Origin: Paenibacillus albus
GTDB lineage: Bacteria; Bacillota; Bacilli; Paenibacillales; Paenibacillaceae
Length of the DNA: 64,000 nucleotides
Direction: 5' to 3'
NCBI RefSeq assembly: GCF_003952225.1
Contig: NZ_CP034437.1
Coordinates: 124,001-188,000, forward strand
Shown one piece after another: positions 59,686 through 64,000 of the stretch (within the stretch, counting starts at the first letter, position 1; each line of letters starts with the position of its first letter). The notes beneath the pieces are model-generated. The model searched no databases, was not told the origin of the DNA, and saw nothing but the letters and a program-made list of their open reading frames with translations. The position numbers and the translations under genes are program-made.

Positions 59686-60822
59686 ATGACAAAAGTTAAT
59701 CCCGCGACTGCCGCTCAGTTAGCCCATCACATTATTGAAAATAAACCTTTGTTTGTTTTAGATGTTCGTAATGAAGATGATTTTGCATCTTGGAAAATCG
59801 AAGGTCGTCAAGTTGAAATCTTCAACACTCCTTATTTTGATTTGCTTGATGGCGTCGAAAGCATTCTCAGCCAACTACCTGACGACAAACCAGTCATTGT
59901 CGTTTGCGCGAAAGAAGGCTCTTCAATTTTCGTTGCGGAACTTTTGCTTAAAGCCGGCTTAAAGGATGTCTCCTATCTTGTGGGAGGTATGAAAGCGTGG
60001 AGTGAGCATCTTGAACCCATTAAAGTCGGTGACCTTCAAAACGGAGGCGAAATATACCAATTTATGCGAATGGGCAAAGGTTGTATGTCCTACATGATTG
60101 TATCTGAAAAAGCAGCATTGATCGTTGATGCGGCGCGCATGGTGAGCGCTTATGAAGAGTTTGCACACCGCAGCGACATTACAATCAAATACCTAGTGGA
60201 TACCCACCTACACGCCGATCATATTTCCGGTGGTCGAGAATTGGCTCATAAAGTTAACGGGGCTTACTTACTCCCTCCAAGGGATGCCGAAGAAGTAACG
60301 TTTGATTATCATGCCCTTGAAGAAGGGAATGAACTTACTTTCGGCGGGACAACTGTGAAAGTCGTGCCTATTTACTCGCCTGGTCACACCATCGGTAGCA
60401 CGACGCTTCTCGTTGATGATAAGTACCTGCTTACAGGTGATATATTGTTTGTCGAATCTATTGGTCGCCCCGACCTTGCCGGAAAAGCTGAAGATTGGGT
60501 TGGTGATCTTCGCAATACCCTGTACAGCACTTATAGAGAACTCGATGAAGATTTAGTCGTCCTCCCTGCTCATTTTGCGAATGTATCCGAACTGAATGAA
60601 GATGGAAGCATCTCAGCACGACTGGGAGACTTGTTTAAGCGCAATGCAGGACTTAACGTCGCAAACGAAGCAACGTTCCGGGAGCTGGTATCAATCAATC
60701 TTCCACCACAGCCTAACGCTTATCATGAGATCCGCCTGGTAAACATGGGGCTATTAAGCCCAGCAGAAGATGAAAAAAGGGAAATGGAAATGGGCCCTAA
60801 CCGCTGCGCTGTTCACGGCTAA
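59686..60822 (+). CDS. Rhodanese-persulfide dioxygenase fusion (YrkH/CstB-like)
   Basis: 378 residues. Rhodanese-like domain at about 5-110 with candidate active Cys in VVCAKEGSS; metallo-beta-lactamase domain from about 125 with [11 protein letters not shown] (HxHxDH), GHTIGST and LTGDILF. The ETHE1/CstB group oxidises glutathione or coenzyme persulfides to sulfite. Here rhodanese precedes the dioxygenase domain, as in YrkH-type proteins, unlike CstB where the dioxygenase is N-terminal. Starts five bases after the previous stop. Confidence 0.9.
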   Translation: MTKVNPATAAQLAHHIIENKPLFVLDVRNEDDFASWKIEGRQVEIFNTPYFDLLDGVESILSQLPDDKPVIVVCAKEGSSIFVAELLLKAGLKDVSYLVGGMKAWSEHLEPIKVGDLQNGGEIYQFMRMGKGCMSYMIVSEKAALIVDAARMVSAYEEFAHRSDITIKYLVDTHLHADHISGGRELAHKVNGAYLLPPRDAEEVTFDYHALEEGNELTFGGTTVKVVPIYSPGHTIGSTTLLVDDKYLLTGDILFVESIGRPDLAGKAEDWVGDLRNTLYSTYRELDEDLVVLPAHFANVSELNEDGSISARLGDLFKRNAGLNVANEATFRELVSINLPPQPNAYHEIRLVNMGLLSPAEDEKREMEMGPNRCAVHG

Positions 60823-60850
60823 CCTAAAAAAAAACGGAGGCGAAGAATAA

Positions 60851-61078
60851 ATGATTATTAAAAAAGTTGTCGATGCCAAGGGGCAGGCTTGCCCGATGCC
60901 AATCGTGAGAACCAAAAAAGCAATGAACGAACTCATTACCGGAGAAGTGCTGCAGGTACTAGCCACCGATAAAGGCTCCAAACCTGATTTAGCCGCTTGG
61001 ACTAAATCAACTGGTCACACACTTCTCGAAAGTAAAGAAGAAAATGGTGTATTTATTTTCATGATTCAAAAAGGCTAA
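60851..61078 (+). CDS. TusA-like sulfur carrier
   Basis: 75 residues with the TusA motif DAKGQACPMPIVRTKKAM (active Cys at residue 14). Close to the TusA half of the fusion protein at 59099, so probably a duplicate carrier. GGAGG lies 11 bases before the ATG. Corresponds in order to YrkI. Confidence 0.92.
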   Translation: MIIKKVVDAKGQACPMPIVRTKKAMNELITGEVLQVLATDKGSKPDLAAWTKSTGHTLLESKEENGVFIFMIQKG

Positions 61079-61107
61079 GAATACCGTTTTGAATCGGAGG
61101 TATTGAT

Positions 61108-61887
61108 ATGGATGTGTCTTTCATTATCGTTTTATTTGCAATTGGAATAGTCGGCTCGCTCATTTCAGGAATGGTGGGAATCGGTGGAGCGATTATTAAT
61201 TTCCCTTTGCTGCTTTACGTACCGCCTGCCCTTGGTTTCGCAGGATTTAGCGTGCAAGAGGTTTCCGCAATTACTGCAATTCAGGTCTTTTCCGCTACGC
61301 TATCTGGCATCTTTGTATATAAGAAAAGTGGTCTGATTAATAAGACGCTGGTCATTAATATGGGATCAGCAATTATTGTTGGAAGCTTCATCGGAGGTTA
61401 TGGATCAAATTTTGTACCTGATGCCATGATTAGTATCGTATACGGCATACTGGCTACGATAGCAGCTGTAATGATGTTTTTGCCGAAAAAGAATGTTGAA
61501 CTAAATGAAACGAAAGATCTAGTTTTTAATAAGAAACTCGCTGCTTCATTTGCCCTCATCATTGGAATTGCCTCCGGCATTGTCGGCGCAGCCGGGGCGT
61601 TTATTACCGTCCCTGTAATGCTAGTCATACTCAAGATCCCAACACGTATTGCGATCGCTTCGTCTCTCGCGATTACATTCATATCGTCTATCGGATCCAC
61701 AGCGGGCAAGCTGATGGGCGGACATATGCTTCTTGTTCCAGCTATCGTGATTGTAATCGCAAGTACATTTGCATCGCCTTTGGGAGCAATCATTAGTAAA
61801 AGGCTTCATACGAAGACGTTGCAGCTGATTTTGTCTTTGCTAATCTGCATCACTGTCTTTAAAATTTGGTTTAATATTTTTTTGTAA
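61108..61887 (+). CDS. TauE/SafE family sulfur-anion transporter
   Basis: 259 residues, about eight transmembrane helices in two repeats with SGMVGIGGAIINFPLLL and GIASGIVGAAGAFITVPVMLV. In cst/yrk operons TauE probably exports sulfite or another sulfur oxyanion produced by the dioxygenase. GGAGG precedes the ATG. Corresponds to YrkJ. Confidence 0.9.
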   Translation: MDVSFIIVLFAIGIVGSLISGMVGIGGAIINFPLLLYVPPALGFAGFSVQEVSAITAIQVFSATLSGIFVYKKSGLINKTLVINMGSAIIVGSFIGGYGSNFVPDAMISIVYGILATIAAVMMFLPKKNVELNETKDLVFNKKLAASFALIIGIASGIVGAAGAFITVPVMLVILKIPTRIAIASSLAITFISSIGSTAGKLMGGHMLLVPAIVIVIASTFASPLGAIISKRLHTKTLQLILSLLICITVFKIWFNIFL

Positions 61888-61893
61888 TTCAAA

Positions 61894-61915
61894 ATACCCC
61901 TACCAGTATGGGTAT
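61894..61915. promoter_or_regulatory. Internal CstR-type site
   Basis: ATACCC-N10-GGGTAT between the TauE and DsrE genes; spacing is longer than in the main operators. Confidence 0.5.
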
Positions 61916-61931
61916 ATAAGGAGTGAATGAA

Positions 61932-62411
61932 ATGTCTGTTAAGGAAAAGTCGACGATTGTTTTATTTAGCGGTGATATGGATAAAGCAATCGCCGCTTTC
62001 ATTATTGCAAACGGTGCAGCCGCTTATGACCATGAAGTGACGATATTCTTTACCTTCTGGGGGTTGAATGCCCTTCGTAAAGACGAGCTAGTACCTACAA
62101 AAAAAGGATTTTTAGAGAGAATGTTTGGAAAAATGATGCCTCGTGGCGTAAATAAAATGGGGCTCTCGAAAATGAACTTTGGAGGAATGGGTCCTAAAAT
62201 GATCAAGCACCTCATGAAAAAACATAACGTGCTGACTCTCCCCCAGCTTATTGAGCTGGCACAAGAACAAGGCGTAAAGCTTGTCGCCTGCACGATGACC
62301 ATGGATTTGCTCGGACTCCAGAAAGAAGAGCTGCTTAATGGGATCGACTATGCCGGTGTAGGCGCTTATCTTGGAGATGCTACCGATGCTAAAGTGAACT
62401 TGTTCATTTAA
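61932..62411 (+). CDS. DsrE/DsrF-like sulfur-transfer protein (YrkE-like)
   Basis: 159 residues. DsrE fold opening (STIVLFSGDMDKAIAAFIIANGAAAYDHEVTIFFTFWGLNAL) and a conserved Cys in KLVACTMTMDLLGL (about residue 120) that carries sulfur. A Met/Gly/Lys-rich insert (RMFGKMMPRGVNKMGLSKMNF) lies in the middle. ATG at 61932 has AAGGAG eight bases upstream. Confidence 0.88.
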   Translation: MSVKEKSTIVLFSGDMDKAIAAFIIANGAAAYDHEVTIFFTFWGLNALRKDELVPTKKGFLERMFGKMMPRGVNKMGLSKMNFGGMGPKMIKHLMKKHNVLTLPQLIELAQEQGVKLVACTMTMDLLGLQKEELLNGIDYAGVGAYLGDATDAKVNLFI

Positions 62412-62419
62412 TGCTACCC

Positions 62420-62467
62420 ATTCACCCGGGTATGGGACATAATAATACATGTACCGGTTTGGGTATA
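62420..62467. promoter_or_regulatory. CstR-type half-sites before the repressor gene
   Basis: CCCGGGTATGGG (around 62426-62437) and GTACCGGTTTGGGTAT (62452-62467) resemble degenerate CsoR/CstR sites; possible autoregulation. Confidence 0.45.
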
Positions 62468-62481
62468 GGGAGGGTAAACCT

Positions 62482-62745
62482 ATGATACATTACGATGACG
62501 ATATAAAAAAGCGCATGAAACGACTTGAAGGTCAAGTTCGCGGAGTTCTCAATATGATGGAAGAAGATAAACAGTGCAAAGAAGTGGTTGCTCAAATTTC
62601 AGCCATTCGGAGTGCAGCCGATAAAGCTATAGCGTACATTGTTGCCAAAAACCTTGAGCAGTGTATTCTCGAAGAAAAAGAAGCTGGTAATGATACAAGT
62701 AAGGTAGTCGCAGAAGCAATCGAACTTTTGATTAAAAGCAAGTAA
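62482..62745 (+). CDS. CstR/CsoR-family persulfide-sensing repressor (YrkD-like)
   Basis: 87 residues, all-helical CsoR fold (DDIKKRMKRLEGQVRGVLNMMEEDKQCKEVVAQISAIRSAADKA). Cysteines at 32 and 61 are kept, but the His that copper sensors have four residues before the second Cys is Asn57. That pattern fits persulfide sensors (CstR) rather than copper CsoR. GGGAGGG is eight bases before ATG 62482; an upstream frame from 62449 overlaps the operator. It closes the operon and probably binds the ATACCCC sites. Confidence 0.92.
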   Translation: MIHYDDDIKKRMKRLEGQVRGVLNMMEEDKQCKEVVAQISAIRSAADKAIAYIVAKNLEQCILEEKEAGNDTSKVVAEAIELLIKSK

Positions 62746-62747
62746 AG

Positions 62748-62786
62748 AAACCGGACCATGCAAACTAATCGCATGGTCCGGTTTTT
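62748..62786 (+). terminator. Terminator of the persulfide operon
   Basis: ACCGGACCATGC/GCATGGTCCGGT 12-bp perfect stem followed by TTTTTAAG. Confidence 0.92.
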
Positions 62787-62857
62787 AAGTTTATTTTTTC
62801 ATTTGTTTCAGTACTGCTCATTACACGGTGGACTAACGCTCCTCAGTAAAATACAAG

Positions 62858-62887
62858 AAAAAGCTCGCCGGAATTCCGACGAGCTTT
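62858..62887. terminator. Terminator hairpin, right copy
   Basis: AAAAAGCTCGCCGGA-AT-TCCGACGAGCTTT, nearly the same as 58913-58947. It lies between the persulfide operon and glmS. Confidence 0.7.
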
Positions 62888-62924
62888 CAACGCTATGTCT
62901 CACTTTTATTGTTCATGTCCGTAT

Positions 62925-62984
62925 TTATCAGTTACATTGTTTAATCATCAGTTACTTAATATTTTCATAAGTTACAATAAACAT
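62925..62984 (-). repeat. Three 20-bp-phased repeats downstream of glmS; possible Tn7-like end
   Basis: ATCAGTTAC at 62927-62935 and 62947-62955 and ATAAGTTAC at 62967-62975 recur every 20 bp. Read from glmS (minus strand) the block begins TGTTTATTGTAAC at 62983, 38 bp past the glmS stop codon. Tn7-family ends start with TGT and carry arrays of about 20-bp TnsB sites, and Tn7 inserts just downstream of glmS. Confidence 0.45.
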
Positions 62985-63021
62985 TTAACGCATTCATATC
63001 TCTTCTGCTCTTTTCCGCAAC

Positions 63022-64000
63022 CTACTCTACAGTCACGCTTTTCGCCAAATTCCGCGGCTTATCAACATCATTACCACGAGCAAGCGAAGCGTAGTATGCG
63101 AGCAGCTGCAGTGGCACCACAGACAACGCTGGAGCAAGCAACGGCAGCGTCTTCGGAATCGCGAACAGCTCGTCGACGGACTTGCCTACTTCTTCTTCCA
63201 AGCCTTCGTTCACAACGGCGAGTACATGCGCGCCGCGAGCTTTGACTTCTTTAATGTTGCTAAGCGTCTTCTCATAGAGATCCTCTTGCGAGATGAGCGA
63301 GATGACAGGGATACCTTCTTCAATCAGCGCCAGCGTACCGTGCTTCAGCTCGCCAGCCGCATACGCTTCGGAGTGAATATACGAAATTTCTTTCAGTTTC
63401 AGCGAGCCCTCTTGCACGACTGCAAAGTCAACGCCACGGCCAATGAAGAACAGGTTGTTGTGCTTCGCAAGCGATTCAGCGAGCGACTTCAGCACCGGTG
63501 CTTCCGTCAGAATCCGCTCCACTTTCTCAGGAAGCTCATGCATCGCTGCAACCACTTCTGCGATTGCATCCGCATCGCGAGTGCCAAGCGTATCGGCCAG
63601 GAACAAGCCGAACAGGTAGAATGCAATCAGCTGCGACGTGTAAGCTTTCGTCGAAGCAACGGCAATTTCAGGACCTGCTTGCGTGATGATGACATCATCC
63701 GCTTCACGGGCTACCGAGCTGCCTACCACATTCGTGATTGCCATAACACGTGCACCGTTGCGCTTCGCTTCACGCAGTGCTGCAAGCGTATCCGCTGTCT
63801 CACCCGACTGGCTGACAACGATAACGAGCGTATCCGGCGTGATAATCGGCGAGCGGTAACGGTACTCGGAAGCTACGTCCGTCTCAACCGGGATACGAGC
63901 CAGACTCTCGATAACGGTTTTACCCACTAAACCAGCGTGCATGGCTGTACCGCATGCAACGATTTGGATTTTGCGGATGCCGCGGATCTGCTCTGCAGTC
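63022..64000 (-). CDS. glmS: Glutamine-fructose-6-phosphate aminotransferase, C-terminal part (gene continues beyond the window)
   Basis: About 326 C-terminal residues are visible; the gene runs off the right edge, so the amidotransferase domain is outside. Two SIS domains are recognisable: IVACGTAMHAGLVGK...VIVVSQSGETADTLAAL and NLFFIGRGVDFAVVQEGSLKLKEISYIHSEAYAAGELKHGTLALIEEG. The C-terminus NDVDKPRNLAKSVTVE is the classic GlmS end that TnsD-type proteins read at the DNA level. Makes glucosamine-6-phosphate for wall synthesis. GC-richer than the island to its left. Confidence 0.97.
   Translation of the reverse strand, partial: TAEQIRGIRKIQIVACGTAMHAGLVGKTVIESLARIPVETDVASEYRYRSPIITPDTLVIVVSQSGETADTLAALREAKRNGARVMAITNVVGSSVAREADDVIITQAGPEIAVASTKAYTSQLIAFYLFGLFLADTLGTRDADAIAEVVAAMHELPEKVERILTEAPVLKSLAESLAKHNNLFFIGRGVDFAVVQEGSLKLKEISYIHSEAYAAGELKHGTLALIEEGIPVISLISQEDLYEKTLSNIKEVKARGAHVLAVVNEGLEEEVGKSVDELFAIPKTLPLLAPALSVVPLQLLAYYASLARGNDVDKPRNLAKSVTVE

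Noticed and set aside
62482-62745. Copper-sensing CsoR
   Set aside because: The His of the Cys-His-Cys copper site is Asn and the neighbours are sulfur-transfer genes.
1-64000. tRNA, rRNA, riboswitch or T-box elements
   Set aside because: None could be recognised by eye; the glmS ribozyme, if present, would lie beyond the right edge because the glmS 5' end is outside the window.

Overview
The window reads as chromosomal DNA of a soil- or plant-associated, endospore-forming member of the Bacillota, most like Paenibacillus or a close relative. The grounds are strong AGGAGG-type ribosome binding sites, many carbohydrate-active enzymes each paired with its own regulator, a tricistronic GerA-type spore germination operon, AdeR/ald and Yrk-like gene sets of Bacillus type, and bacillar promoter, LexA and ArsR box sequences. 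No rRNA, tRNA, integrase, transposase or CRISPR array was seen. Genes are densely packed on both strands.

Layout. 0-8.4 kb: GH2 glycosidase with a divergent ArsR-type regulator, and GH38 alpha-mannosidase with a GntR/LacI-type regulator that appears to share an operator with it. 8.4-11.7 kb: AraC regulator beside a phytanoyl-CoA dioxygenase-like gene, a VOC protein behind a LexA box, and a LytTR protein. 11.8-12.6 and 16.7-17.5 kb: two noncoding arrays built from a 22-bp inverted repeat (GAGAG-N12-CTCTC) with strictly alternating spacing. They bracket a CuAO-stalk protein, adeR, ald and a 34-residue membrane protein. 17.6-25.7 kb: GNAT, SDR, PAS-GGDEF-EAL, amidohydrolase, and a membrane protein/XRE/DUF4386 operon. 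25.7-33.9 kb: APH-like kinase, a second inverted-repeat family, a SIS/ROK/MmcQ operon, GH43 plus a polysaccharide deacetylase, HAD, and an AT-rich GNAT-like gene pair. 34-41.2 kb: ABC exporter with DUF1854 partner, and gerA-gerC-gerB. 41.3-50.5 kb: YgjP-like peptidase and phosphatase, an Asp-box sialidase-like protein, and a LacI-controlled GH127/oxidoreductase/alcohol dehydrogenase/HAD locus with five matching operators. 50.6-54.5 kb: TetR/P450 and WYL/tandem GyrI-like units.

54.5-62.9 kb looks like a more AT-rich stress island. It carries two arsenic units (ArsR-ArsI; ArsC-like-ArsR-ArsB-ArsC-phosphatase) and a complete persulfide/sulfur-transfer operon of the cst/yrk type (TusA-rhodanese, rhodanese-persulfide dioxygenase, TusA, TauE, DsrE, CstR) with CstR boxes. 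It lies directly downstream of the 3' end of glmS, which runs off the right edge. Three 20-bp-phased repeats and a TGT terminus 38 bp past the glmS stop resemble the end of a Tn7-type element, although no transposition genes are visible.

Most promising for new biology: the paired 22-bp inverted-repeat arrays, the possible Tn7-like boundary at glmS, the 21-bp TAACG repeat cluster, the DnaA-box cluster at 8.7 kb, the LexA-box genes, and the ArsC paralogue that lacks its nucleophilic cysteine.
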